A DNA stretch of 22,214 nt from an uncultured Lachnospiraceae bacterium (GTDB lineage: Bacteria; Bacillota; Clostridia; Lachnospirales; Lachnospiraceae): positions 1-22,214 of the forward strand of contig CAJTSB010000042.1 of the NCBI GenBank assembly GCA_910578825.1, read 5' to 3'. Positions within the stretch are counted from its first letter, which is position 1. Every line of letters begins with the position of its first letter. Of this stretch, positions 14,348-22,028 are shown in pieces. The translations under genes and the position numbers were made by a program. The notes beneath the pieces are model-generated. The model was not told where the DNA came from and searched no databases. It worked only from the letters and a program-made list of their open reading frames with translations.

Positions 14348-16027
14348 CTATTTGAACTGCGTTTTTTTCGCTGCGCGGAAATGCTTTCGAAAAAGTCTCG
14401 CATACAGGCAGAACCCGACTGCCACACCAACGGCAAACAAAGCTGCAAAACCTGTTTTCCCTATACCAACCGGTGGTTCATGATAATACGCTCCAAAAAA
14501 CGCGCCCTTATTTTCCGCTTTTATCCCCTCCGGCTGCTCCTGCAAATTGCCCTTTGGTTCAACCGTCGACGTTTCCTTCAATTCGTTTGACGAATTCGTT
14601 TCAGATTCATCCCGGGGCGTTCCATTAGTTTCAGCCGTTGAAATTTCTTCCGACTCGTTTGATGGAGCTGCTCTGGACGTATCCGGGGGCGTTTCTCCCG
14701 GCTCGTTTGATAGAGTTCCTGTGGACGCATCCGAAGAAGTTTCCCTTAACTCGTCGCGGAAATTTCCTTCCGAATCCTCTGGCGGATTTCCCTCTGAGAA
14801 ACCGGGTGATTGTTGTTTTGGTTCCTCTGGCGGACGTGCGTCTGATGCATCAGGCAATGGTTCCTCCGGCGTCTTTGGAGGATTTACAATTGAAATTCCG
14901 CCACCCCGGTTACCGCCCTGGTCCTCGACATTTTCCAGGTTGTCTGCCGCATAGCGAAGTACATTTGAAAAATAATAAATGCCATCATTGTCCCACCGCA
15001 GGCGGATATATATGTTTGGATTCATCCCTGTATTCCACTGTTCAGGCATTATGCCGATAAAGAAACTATCCGCAACATCTGACACGGTCATCTCCTCGTA
15101 TTCGCTCCAATTTGTCCCATCGAAAGAATACTCGGACGATACCGTAATCGGCAGCTTTTCCTCCGGTTTCGTATACAAGCCCTGAAACAGGTACATTCTT
15201 CCGTTTGTAGCCGCTTTTACCTTCGTAAAAGTGAGCGGATAATCATTATAGACCACCGTGCAAAGCGCCGGTTCTTTCGATGCCGCATGAGAAAAGGATC
15301 CTTGCATCGAAAAACGCTTTCTTTCTTCCTGGTATGTCGTTGTCTCCTCCAGATTCCACGTGACCGGAATCTTAACATTGCGGCTGACCTGCCCCTGATA
15401 ATTGATGGTACCCGTTATTTCTGCAGGAATCACATTGTCCGCTGTCTGTCCCCGCTCTACAATGACGCAGGCAGGTTCGTGATCATATATGAAAGGCGTA
15501 TCTGCATAATGGACGTCTCCTGATATCCGGCAGTTATCCACCGCCATTCCTGCACCTTCTTCCTGCCAAAGCGCACATTGCCCGCCCTCCACGATGACAC
15601 CGTTAAGTGAAAGCTTTCCTCCTGCCGCTACGCGAAATACTTCCTGCTTTCCTTCCTGACCCAGGAAGACAAGATGACCGTCGCTCCAGAACTCGCTCTC
15701 TCCAGTAACTATAATGCTATAACCGTTCATATCCACAAAAACAGAAGGCATATCTCTTCCATCCGGACAGAAACTGCAATAACCGTCCAGTATCACATTG
15801 CCTTCAAGCTTTACCATTCCGCCCGTGTTTTTATGGATTTCCATCCATTCCATCAGCTCCGCTCCGGTAGATACGGACTTCGGCTCTATTCTGGCAGATG
15901 CAGACTCCAACTCTGCCACGGCTTGCGCATCGGGCGTGTCCGCCATCGCAACGGCTGAATGGAACCAGGAAAATGAAAACATAATAATATAAGCAGCTAT
16001 CATGAATTTAATTTTGTGATTTCTCAT
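14348..16027 (-). CDS. Surface-anchored protein with Ser/Pro/Glu-rich repeat stalk, function unknown
   Basis: 559 residues: signal peptide (1-29, cleavage near AMA-DT), an extracellular N-terminal domain (about 50-360) with a beta-rich, pectin-lyase-like section (VFRVAAGGKLSLNGVIVEGG), a low-complexity Pro/Glu/Ser/Thr stalk (about 380-505), one C-terminal membrane helix (about 526-543) and a basic tail (RLFRKHFRAAKK). Residues 424-487 can be laid out as four 16-residue repeats. IGKTG before the helix weakly recalls a sortase motif, but there is no LPxTG. No catalytic signature was recognised. It is divergent from the kinase gene, whose start codon is only 28 bp away, and may work with it as an adhesin or sensor partner (inference). 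Confidence 0.8.
   Translation of the reverse strand: MRNHKIKFMIAAYIIMFSFSWFHSAVAMADTPDAQAVAELESASARIEPKSVSTGAELMEWMEIHKNTGGMVKLEGNVILDGYCSFCPDGRDMPSVFVDMNGYSIIVTGESEFWSDGHLVFLGQEGKQEVFRVAAGGKLSLNGVIVEGGQCALWQEEGAGMAVDNCRISGDVHYADTPFIYDHEPACVIVERGQTADNVIPAEITGTINYQGQVSRNVKIPVTWNLEETTTYQEERKRFSMQGSFSHAASKEPALCTVVYNDYPLTFTKVKAATNGRMYLFQGLYTKPEEKLPITVSSEYSFDGTNWSEYEEMTVSDVADSFFIGIMPEQWNTGMNPNIYIRLRWDNDGIYYFSNVLRYAADNLENVEDQGGNRGGGISIVNPPKTPEEPLPDASDARPPEEPKQQSPGFSEGNPPEDSEGNFRDELRETSSDASTGTLSNEPGETPPDTSRAAPSNESEEISTAETNGTPRDESETNSSNELKETSTVEPKGNLQEQPEGIKAENKGAFFGAYYHEPPVGIGKTGFAALFAVGVAVGFCLYARLFRKHFRAAKKTQFK
14567..14758 (-). repeat. Four degenerate 48-bp (16-residue) coding repeats in the stalk
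   Basis: Residues 424-439, 440-455, 456-471 and 472-487 align as units that begin RDE or SNE, followed by Glu, Thr/Ser and Asp/Glu positions and a Gly/Ala near the end. The fourth unit is the most diverged. Such repeats usually space a domain away from the wall and can vary in number by slippage. Confidence 0.55.
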
Positions 16028-16055
16028 ACGACTGTTCCTTTACAAGGGAGGATTT

Positions 16056-18056
16056 ATGAAACACACACGTTTTACAAAATCTATCATACAGGCAGTTCTG
16101 ATACTCCTCGGCACGATTACCTTTACTCTGCCTGTATTATCCGCGTTTACTCACTACGATAATAAATATATAACAAAAGCAAGACTCACACAAGACCATT
16201 TTTCCATTATTCCAGAAAAAGGCTATTGTGCTCTTGTAGATGGATGGGAGCTTTATCCGGACGTTTTGCTCTCCCCGAAAGACTTTTCTTCCGAATCACA
16301 GCCTTTTTATCCCACATGGGCAGGCGAATACCCAAATCTCGCCTTATTTCACCCAGACAGAAATCCTTACGGAACTGCTACCTGGCGTCTGCATCTTCGG
16401 GGTAACGGCAATGTCACGCTCTATCTCCAGGAGCCTCTCTGCGCCGCAAAACTCTTTATCGATGGCGTCTGTCTGGGTGGTACAGGTGATGTGTCTCCGG
16501 AAAACTATACCCCTTACATTCAGGATACCGCCTGTTCCTTTTTCCTGAATGGTGAAGCCGAACTTATAATCCAGACCGCCAATTACTCACACTATTATGG
16601 AGGAATCTGGTATGCGCCTGTGATCGGAGATACGGACAGTGTCAGCCGCCTTATCGCCTCCCGCATGATTTTCTACAGCCTGCTGTTTTTCCCATCACTT
16701 ACACTCGCCCTGTTTTGTATCGTACTTTGGAAACGCCAGAAAGGCTCCCCCGCAGACAATCACTCTGATTCTGCATCGTTTTATTTCGGCATTTTAAGCC
16801 TGTCCTTTGCATTGCGCATCTGTTATCCTTTCCTCCGGATGTTTGGCGTACCGCTTGTGCGTACCCTTTATGCAATGGAAGATGCCGCGGCAATGGCAGG
16901 CATTTATTGCTCCATACAGATTATTTTTCTATTGTTTTTACCGAACAGTTTCAAACACCTGAAAAAAATACTCTGCCTTCTTTCTCTGGGAACCTGCGCC
17001 ATGGTTGTCCTCGTTCCATTTTTGATACTTCCTGCTTACCCAGGCATCACACTCTGGTATGGCCTATTTATTTCCTGGTACAAAGTAATTATGGCAGGAT
17101 TTCTGGCAGTTTTGACAGGCTACGGATGTTTCCTTGGACTCCCCCACACGAAAACTGCACTTATCGCCACGGCGGCAAACGGCGTCTGCCTGCTTTACAG
17201 TGTCTTGTCAATTGGTTACTATGAACCGTTTATTGGCGCTTATCCGGAAGAGTACGGTGCATTTTGCATGGTATTCGCGTTTGCCGTCCTGATGGTACGG
17301 CGCAGCCGGGAAATGACGGCGGAAAACCGCAAACTGAACCTCCATCTTCAGGAGGAAGTGCAGGAAAAGACAGAACATCTGCAAAAACTGCTAACAGAAC
17401 GCGGACAGTTGATTGCAGAATTAGGACACGATATGAAATCACCGCTGACTTCTCTTTCGAACATGGCGCAGATTATACGCCTGAATGATATTATGCTGGA
17501 TGAAGATACGCATAGAAGAATGCGCCACATTGAAAAACAGTGCAACGTTCTCTCAGAACGGCTGAAATCCATTCAGGAAATAGCCGCCCTGACAAGCACG
17601 CCAGTTCAGATGAAACCGATGGAGCTGAACCAATTTCTTTCAGATTTTTACCAGAACTGCCGCCCCGTCGTAGAACTATACGGACTGAATTTCCAAGAGA
17701 AAATAACCTCGCGTCCCTGCCGGATCATGGGTAATCCGGAGCAGCTTTTCCGCGCGCTGGAAAATTTGCTGTACAATGCCGCCGACTTTACGCCGCCGGA
17801 GGGAATGATTGTGCTTTCCCTTTCCAGAGACGACGTTTCTGCCCGTATTGAACTCTCCGATAACGGATATGGAATTTCCGAAGAAGATCTTCCCCATATC
17901 TTCCAACGCTCCTACACTACCCGCAGCGACAAAGAAGGGCAGGGTTTGGGGCTTGCCATTACGCGCACAATTGTGTTGGAACATGCGGGCACGATTGATG
18001 CGGTTTCCCGGGAAGGGGAAGGAAGCACATTTACGATTTGCCTGCCTTTGATGTGA
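16056..18056 (+). CDS. 7TM-type membrane sensor histidine kinase
   Basis: 666 residues. A signal/membrane helix (about 8-31) leads into an extracellular beta-rich domain (about 40-195) like the ligand domain of 7TMR-DISM sensors. About seven membrane helices (200-415), a coiled linker (417-450) and a HisKA/HATPase_c kinase follow. The H-box is ELGHDMKSPLTSL with phospho-acceptor His458; the N-box includes N570 and N574; the G boxes are DNGYG (602-606) and GQGLGLAI. All key residues are present, so it should be active. GGGAGG precedes the ATG by a few bases. Its likely target is the OmpR-type regulator on the same strand 2.6 kb upstream; the LytTR regulator is a less likely match because LytTR proteins normally pair with other kinase types. 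Confidence 0.93.
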   Translation: MKHTRFTKSIIQAVLILLGTITFTLPVLSAFTHYDNKYITKARLTQDHFSIIPEKGYCALVDGWELYPDVLLSPKDFSSESQPFYPTWAGEYPNLALFHPDRNPYGTATWRLHLRGNGNVTLYLQEPLCAAKLFIDGVCLGGTGDVSPENYTPYIQDTACSFFLNGEAELIIQTANYSHYYGGIWYAPVIGDTDSVSRLIASRMIFYSLLFFPSLTLALFCIVLWKRQKGSPADNHSDSASFYFGILSLSFALRICYPFLRMFGVPLVRTLYAMEDAAAMAGIYCSIQIIFLLFLPNSFKHLKKILCLLSLGTCAMVVLVPFLILPAYPGITLWYGLFISWYKVIMAGFLAVLTGYGCFLGLPHTKTALIATAANGVCLLYSVLSIGYYEPFIGAYPEEYGAFCMVFAFAVLMVRRSREMTAENRKLNLHLQEEVQEKTEHLQKLLTERGQLIAELGHDMKSPLTSLSNMAQIIRLNDIMLDEDTHRRMRHIEKQCNVLSERLKSIQEIAALTSTPVQMKPMELNQFLSDFYQNCRPVVELYGLNFQEKITSRPCRIMGNPEQLFRALENLLYNAADFTPPEGMIVLSLSRDDVSARIELSDNGYGISEEDLPHIFQRSYTTRSDKEGQGLGLAITRTIVLEHAGTIDAVSREGEGSTFTICLPLM

Positions 18057-18114
18057 TTTCCCTTTTTATCCCAATGATTTCATCCCTGTCCGATATGCTG
18101 CCATCCTTCCCCCC

Positions 18115-19011
18115 TTATAAATGCCGGAGATTTTTACGGTAATGCTCCAACTCTTTTTCATCTACTCTGTCTATAATCTCATCCAAAACAGCCAACAGAT
18201 TTGCTTTGTCTTTTGGGAGATTCCCATATAACTGTATCGCATTGGAGGCTCCCATTGCCGCAAATTCCGTCTCTATGGCAAGGTTTTCAATCAGGGTTTT
18301 CATCTCCATATACTTTTCTTTTTCACCCTCCGGCTGCCAGTTCCCTTCCCTGATCTCCTGATATAATTCAGAATCCTGATAAATTGTCAGCATATTGGCA
18401 CCGACAAGTTTTGGGTGCAACTGGTTACAGACCTCTGCGGTCACTTTCGCCCCCTCTGCTCCCCTGCCTTTCCCTGATATGCCCACCAGATAAAAAAATT
18501 TATAGGATATGCCTGCCTGTTCCAAACGCCCACACTGCACCAGAATTTCATTTTTCCTATACCCCTTATTCATAAAATGCAATGCCTCGTCATCTGCCGT
18601 TTCCATGCCAATTGTCAGCCCATCAAACCCTGCGTTTTTTATCCTCCGCAATTCCTCGTCCGATTTTAGTCCAACATCGGTAACCCTTGCAAAAGAACCA
18701 ATACTTTCACAGGATGGAATGTATTTTTTAACCAGGCTGGCAATCTCCATCAGCAAATCGAATTTCAAGACAAATGGATTGGCTCCTGTCAGAAACACAC
18801 GCCGGCACTCCCGGTCCCACATCCGGTTTCTTTTTGCCGCCTCCTGCAAATCCTCCTCAATATCCTTTAATGGAGACATACGAAAAGAAAAAGGCAGATC
18901 ATTGTATAATGTGCAGAATTTGCATCTATGGTGGGTGCATCCCGCCGTTGCCTCCAGTAATAGCGAACCAGCCTCATAGGGCGGTCGCCAGATTGTGCCT
19001 GTATAGTGCAT
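18115..19011 (-). CDS. Radical SAM protein (CX4CX2C type)
   Basis: 298 residues. The N-terminal 4Fe-4S/AdoMet motif is C25-THHR-C30-KF-C33, i.e. CX4CX2C, as in a subset of COG1032-like proteins, rather than CX3CX2C. Downstream parts fit the radical SAM barrel: VFLTGANPFVL (glycine-rich AdoMet-binding strand), SIGSFARVTDV and LTIGMETADDEALHFMNKGY, the last typical of the HemN/Elp3-like fold. No SPASM or B12-binding domain is present, and the substrate is unknown. AGGAG stands about 8 bases before the ATG. It is divergent from the HxlR gene, which may regulate it. The end of the gene is 58 bp from the convergent kinase gene. Confidence 0.88.
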   Translation of the reverse strand: MHYTGTIWRPPYEAGSLLLEATAGCTHHRCKFCTLYNDLPFSFRMSPLKDIEEDLQEAAKRNRMWDRECRRVFLTGANPFVLKFDLLMEIASLVKKYIPSCESIGSFARVTDVGLKSDEELRRIKNAGFDGLTIGMETADDEALHFMNKGYRKNEILVQCGRLEQAGISYKFFYLVGISGKGRGAEGAKVTAEVCNQLHPKLVGANMLTIYQDSELYQEIREGNWQPEGEKEKYMEMKTLIENLAIETEFAAMGASNAIQLYGNLPKDKANLLAVLDEIIDRVDEKELEHYRKNLRHL

Positions 19012-19097
19012 AAGTCATTCTCCTTTTACAAAATTATTTTGCTATAAAGTTACACAATCGTGATAGGGTTCCACAAGTCCTGTCTTTTCTTAGTGAT

Positions 19098-19115
19098 AGT
19101 ACCTTTTTTCGTACT
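19098..19115. promoter_or_regulatory. Inverted repeat AGTAC-N8-GTACT between radical SAM and HxlR genes
   Basis: A dyad in the divergent region with TAGT-type sequence around it. HxlR/DUF24 regulators bind comparable TA-rich dyads, so it is a candidate operator for the adjacent regulator. Confidence 0.45.
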
Positions 19116-19136
19116 TAGTAGCAAAAAAGTCAGTTC

Positions 19137-19165
19137 TTGTTTTTTTATACGGCATATCCTATACT
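19137..19165 (+). promoter_or_regulatory. Promoter of the HxlR-family gene
   Basis: TTGTTT (19137-19142), a 17-bp spacer and TATACT (19160-19165), about 19 bp before the chosen start codon. Confidence 0.6.
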
Positions 19166-19183
19166 GATGGTGAGGTGAGAAGA

Positions 19184-19546
19184 ATGGCAGACAACAAATT
19201 CAGTGAAGAAAAACAGCTTGCCCGCTGTGAGCCTATGAGCCGGCTCCAGTCCTATATTGCAGGTAAATGGAAAATCCTGATTTTATGGTATATATCTTTT
19301 TACAAAGTACAGCGATTTGGGGAACTTATGAGACGTTTAGACGGCATCACGCAATCCACCCTGACGAAACAGCTCCGGGAACTGGAACAAGACGGATTTA
19401 TCCACAGAAAAATATATGAAGAAATACCCCCTAAGGTGGAGTACACCCTGACGGAGTTAGGGCAGAGTTTCCTTCCCGTACTGGAAACCATGTTTGCGTG
19501 GAGTGAGAAATATCTCTGCCCGGATTATGTAAATCCATATCATTAG
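19184..19546 (+). CDS. HxlR (DUF24)-family transcriptional regulator
   Basis: 120 residues with the family layout: an N-terminal Cys (C15 in LARCEPMSRLQSYIAGKWK), then a winged helix (RFGELMRRLDGITQSTLTKQLRELEQDGFIHRKIYEEIPPKVEYTLTELGQSF). In YodB and HypR of Bacillus subtilis the equivalent Cys senses electrophiles and disulfide stress, and such regulators often control nitroreductases or quinone reductases. Here a nitroreductase stub lies just downstream on the opposite strand. A second Cys (C112) is near the C-terminus. ATG at 19184 is chosen over GTG at 19175 because GAGGTG lies at proper distance from it. Confidence 0.92.
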   Translation: MADNKFSEEKQLARCEPMSRLQSYIAGKWKILILWYISFYKVQRFGELMRRLDGITQSTLTKQLRELEQDGFIHRKIYEEIPPKVEYTLTELGQSFLPVLETMFAWSEKYLCPDYVNPYH

Positions 19547-19586
19547 GTAACGACACGCACCGCAATGCGCCACCTGCCAAATCGTC

Positions 19587-19622
19587 GGAAGGCATTCCAG
19601 AAATGCTGCGCATTTGCCTTCC
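19587..19622. repeat. Inverted repeat downstream of the HxlR gene
   Basis: Arms GGAAGGCA / TGCCTTCC, 8 bp perfect, with a 20-base loop. It may be part of the HxlR transcript end, but no T-tract follows directly. Confidence 0.4.
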
Positions 19623-19634
19623 TCCTTAAAGAAT

Positions 19635-19688
19635 AGGCTGAAATTTTATTCTCATGGCATGTTCCTTTCCTTAGAATAGTTTCAGCCT
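19635..19688. terminator. Bidirectional terminator-like hairpin between HxlR gene and nitroreductase stub
   Basis: Arms AGGCTGAAA / TTTCAGCCT extended by TTATTCT / AGAATA. T-rich sequence lies on the plus-strand side. It lies between convergent genes. Confidence 0.55.
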
Positions 19689-19710
19689 GGTCGTATTATT
19701 TCATTTAATT

Positions 19711-19920
19711 TTATTTGTACTGCACTAACTCATCCATTGGTATTCTCGTCTGGCTGTGCCTGTCTTTGTCTGCCTCTGGTTCTGCGGAATATCCCAATGC
19801 AAGGATATTTATTGGCTCCAAATTTTCCGGCAGACCTAACCCCTGTTTCAATACATCCGGCTTAAAATAGCAGATCCATACGCTGCCAAGCCCCAGCTCT
19901 GTGGCCATAAGCATCATGTT
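19711..19920 (-). pseudogene. Nitroreductase, 3' fragment only
   Basis: About 69 codons encode the C-terminal part of a nitroreductase-family FMN protein: NMMLMATELGLGSVWICYF, LGLPENLEPINILALGY and a tail RIPMDELVQYK. The usual family length is 170-200 residues; the N-terminal two-thirds, with most FMN-binding and dimer contacts, is absent. Upstream of 19920 the same frame reads into unrelated AT-rich DNA belonging to the SIR2-like gene, so the loss comes from an insertion or deletion and not from a frameshift. It is convergent with the HxlR gene, the regulator type that often controls such enzymes. Confidence 0.8.
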
Positions 19921-20657
19921 TATATATTTTTTCTTTGTTTTCTGTTTGATATTCTTGATATGCCAATAAAAAATCTGTATAAAAGTTCTCATAGTTTTCA
20001 ACAAGTATTATTTCATTTACACCGTGCTTTTTTAAATTGCGCTGTTCTTGTGAAGGGGGAATTTTATTTCGCAATACAATTCTGTATGCATCTTTTTGGC
20101 TACTTTTACTCTTATCATAAACAAATTGTAAATCTCTTTCTTCCTGTAAGCTACAGCCAAGAAATAGTAAATGCTCTTGTGCATAATCAGCAAGCAATGC
20201 TTTGTAAATATCTGTATTATCTTCACTTGTTATCGCTTGCAGATACTGGCTTTGACTAAAAACTATATTATCTTGTATTTTGTCTATATATTTGCTTTCA
20301 TATTCTGCATCACCATGTAATTTATACAGTATTTTTTTAGATGTCTTTGGACGCCGAAATTTATGATAAGGTAATATAGGATTAAAATCCGAGTTTTTTT
20401 CTATTCCATCATCTACATTAAGAGTATATGCATACGGCCAATTTATCTTTGTCAAAAAAACTATTTGGTGTTGAAACAAAACAACACCCGTATAAAAATC
20501 CTCAAAATATGTTGCACGTTCATCGCGAGATACATATTCAAGATTGACATCCAGTGGTGAATCCTGCACCAAATACAGGAATGAGTTTTTTTCTTATTGC
20601 ATATTTTACTAATTGCTTAATACCTTCTTCATATTCTATAATATCAATTTGATTCAT
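19921..20657 (-). pseudogene. SIR2-like domain protein, broken by frameshift/deletion and truncated at 3' end
   Basis: A start at 20657 with GGAG six bases upstream gives MNQIDIIEYEEGIKQLVKYA and then LIPVFGAGFTTG, the NAD-binding start of SIR2-like proteins, but this frame stops at 20538. The rest continues in another frame: INWPYAYTLNVDDGIE, ILYKLHGDAEY, FSQSQYLQAI, HLLFLGCSLQEERDL and YRIVLRNKIPP are typical of the SIR2_2 group found in defence genes. Part of the sequence between GAGFT and the WPYAYTLN region seems missing. At the 3' end the frame runs into nitroreductase sequence at about 19920 and stops at 19862. The region is much more AT-rich than its neighbours, which suggests transfer. 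It is probably non-functional. Confidence 0.78.
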
Positions 20658-20744
20658 CTTGTACTCCATTCTATTTTACAAAAAACAGTTGTAGTATATT
20701 AGTATCCCTTTTTATAATAATCTAAAAAAAGTTGATTCTTATAA

Positions 20745-20782
20745 ATAGAACCGGAAAACCATTTTTAGTTTCCCGGTTCTAT
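20745..20782 (-). terminator. Terminator of the Rpn-family nuclease gene
   Basis: Ten-base arms ATAGAACCGG / CCGGTTCTAT, with further G-A/T-C pairing inside. A T-run (CTTTTTTTAG) lies about 11 bases beyond on the minus strand. Confidence 0.7.
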
Positions 20783-20790
20783 AACTGTGC

Positions 20791-21633
20791 TTATGCGTTT
20801 CTATCAGCTTTCAGTTGTTTGACTTCCTCAAGAGAAAGTCCTGAAATATTAACGATTTCCTCTAAAGCATATTTGCCAGCCGCCAACATACGGAGCGCAA
20901 CTTCTTTCATTCCTTCTTTCAATGTCTGATTCCTCATATCTTCCATAGCCCGGCACATAATCTCTATTCCCTCCTTGCTCTCTTTGAAAAATCTCACCCT
21001 GTCCGCCAGTGTTCCATAGTACATATCCGCTGCGTCTGTGCAGGAGAAGTCATGCATTAACTTCCCGATTGGCGTATCTCCACGGTAAGCGCCGTTTACA
21101 TACAGTATGTGCGAACCGTCCTCAAATCTTTCCCCGGTTCCTAAAAAGCACCTCTCAATCGGATAGAGCGGCAACCCTTTTCCCATTACGTCATTCTCTG
21201 TGATAAAGATTACCCACGTTTCCGGCAGCTTGTCGAAGTCCTCGCCTTTCTTCAAAAGGTTTGCGTCCATCATGCTGCTGTTGTACCTTGCTCTTTTTCT
21301 CCCGGCTCCTTTGTCGGAGCGCTGTACCTCCACATTCAGTTTTGCCCCTGTGCTGTCCGTAGCCAGGATATCCAGTCTCACCGAACGGTTCAGCAGGTTC
21401 TCCACAAATACCTGGGTGCGGACGTCCAGCACCTTTAAATCCGGCTTTTCCAGTACAATCTGCAATACCAGTTCTATGCTTGCCGTATCTCCCTCAAAAC
21501 ACTTTGTGAGGAAATCATCATCAAGCAGGCGAAAGCCTCTTAGCCTCTGTAAATCTTCCTGATGTTTCTGGTCTATCTGTTCCGTCACTGTCAATCTTCC
21601 CACCTGCTTTCCCTTCCGTTTTCGTATCTCCAT
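20791..21633 (-). CDS. Rpn-family PD-(D/E)XK nuclease / putative transposase
   Basis: 280 residues. The PD-(D/E)XK core is R87-LDIL with Asp88, then KLNVEVQ with Glu102 and Gln104, preceded by the family start RLLDDDFLTKCFEGD. The mid-region YNSSMMDANLLKKGEDFDKLPETWVIFITENDV is typical of Rpn proteins (PF12784). The C-terminus (EEIVNISGLSLEEVKQLK) resembles a small helix-turn-helix. E. coli Rpn proteins are DNA endonucleases that promote RecA-independent recombination; a similar activity is inferred here. AGGAGG stands 11 bases before the ATG, a little far. It has its own terminator and adjoins a remnant insertion-sequence end, in keeping with a mobile setting. Confidence 0.88.
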   Translation of the reverse strand: MEIRKRKGKQVGRLTVTEQIDQKHQEDLQRLRGFRLLDDDFLTKCFEGDTASIELVLQIVLEKPDLKVLDVRTQVFVENLLNRSVRLDILATDSTGAKLNVEVQRSDKGAGRKRARYNSSMMDANLLKKGEDFDKLPETWVIFITENDVMGKGLPLYPIERCFLGTGERFEDGSHILYVNGAYRGDTPIGKLMHDFSCTDAADMYYGTLADRVRFFKESKEGIEIMCRAMEDMRNQTLKEGMKEVALRMLAAGKYALEEIVNISGLSLEEVKQLKADRNA

Positions 21634-21660
21634 ACTACCATAAACCTCCTGATTTTACAA

Positions 21661-21691
21661 GCCGGGAGCCAGCGCATTTCTGAATCCCGGC
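21661..21691. repeat. Inverted repeat upstream of the Rpn gene
   Basis: Arms GCCGGGA / TCCCGGC, 7 bp perfect, with a 17-base loop, 28 bp upstream of the Rpn start codon. On the minus strand it is followed by TTGTAAAATC, so it could be a weak terminator of an upstream transcript. Confidence 0.45.
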
Positions 21692-21787
21692 CTGTTTCCG
21701 TTATCGCTTTTTCACATCTGCTGTATCTCATTTTTCAGCATACGCTTGATTTTGTCGCTCATGGTTTCCTTGCTGAATATTATCCCC

Positions 21788-21855
21788 CTTGGGAGCCACC
21801 AGTTTCCCGCTTCAGAGCCACCCGGAAATTTCTTCCTTGAGAGCCACCTCAGACA
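21788..21855 (-). mobile_element. Remnant end of an IS21-like insertion sequence
   Basis: Three copies of GGTGGCTC-(TC/TG/CC)-AAG on the minus strand, at 21836-21848, 21810-21822 and 21788-21800, lie just inside a TGTCTGAG end. Multiple repeats of this style at the termini are characteristic of IS21-family elements. No istA or istB reading frame is present; a 16-codon open frame at 21712-21762 (MSDKIKRMLKNEIQQM) may be a vestige. The family call is by memory of end structure. Confidence 0.5.
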
Positions 21856-22028
21856 CAAGATATAGTAATACTGCCCCTGTCGCTTGAAAATACAATAGAG
21901 GCAATATTAGGTCTAATGATGTTCAGATGATTATGCTTCTATCTCGTCAACAAGCCTTTTGAGTTTTACAAAAACTCTTATACCTACCGTTTGATGTATG
22001 AAAATCTTTGTTATGGCTGATCTGCGAC

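Noticed and set aside
14547..14954. Plus-strand open frames rich in Ser/Val over the stalk repeats
   Set aside because: They mirror the repetitive minus-strand coding sequence and lack a ribosome site.
19862..20572. A 236-codon open frame as an intact gene of its own
   Set aside because: It begins at a TTG inside the SIR2 GAGFT region without a ribosome site and ends in out-of-frame nitroreductase sequence, so it is part of a broken gene.
21788..21848. Three similar short repeats considered as a CRISPR array
   Set aside because: Units are only 13 bp with 9- and 13-bp gaps, far shorter than CRISPR repeats and spacers; no cas genes are present.
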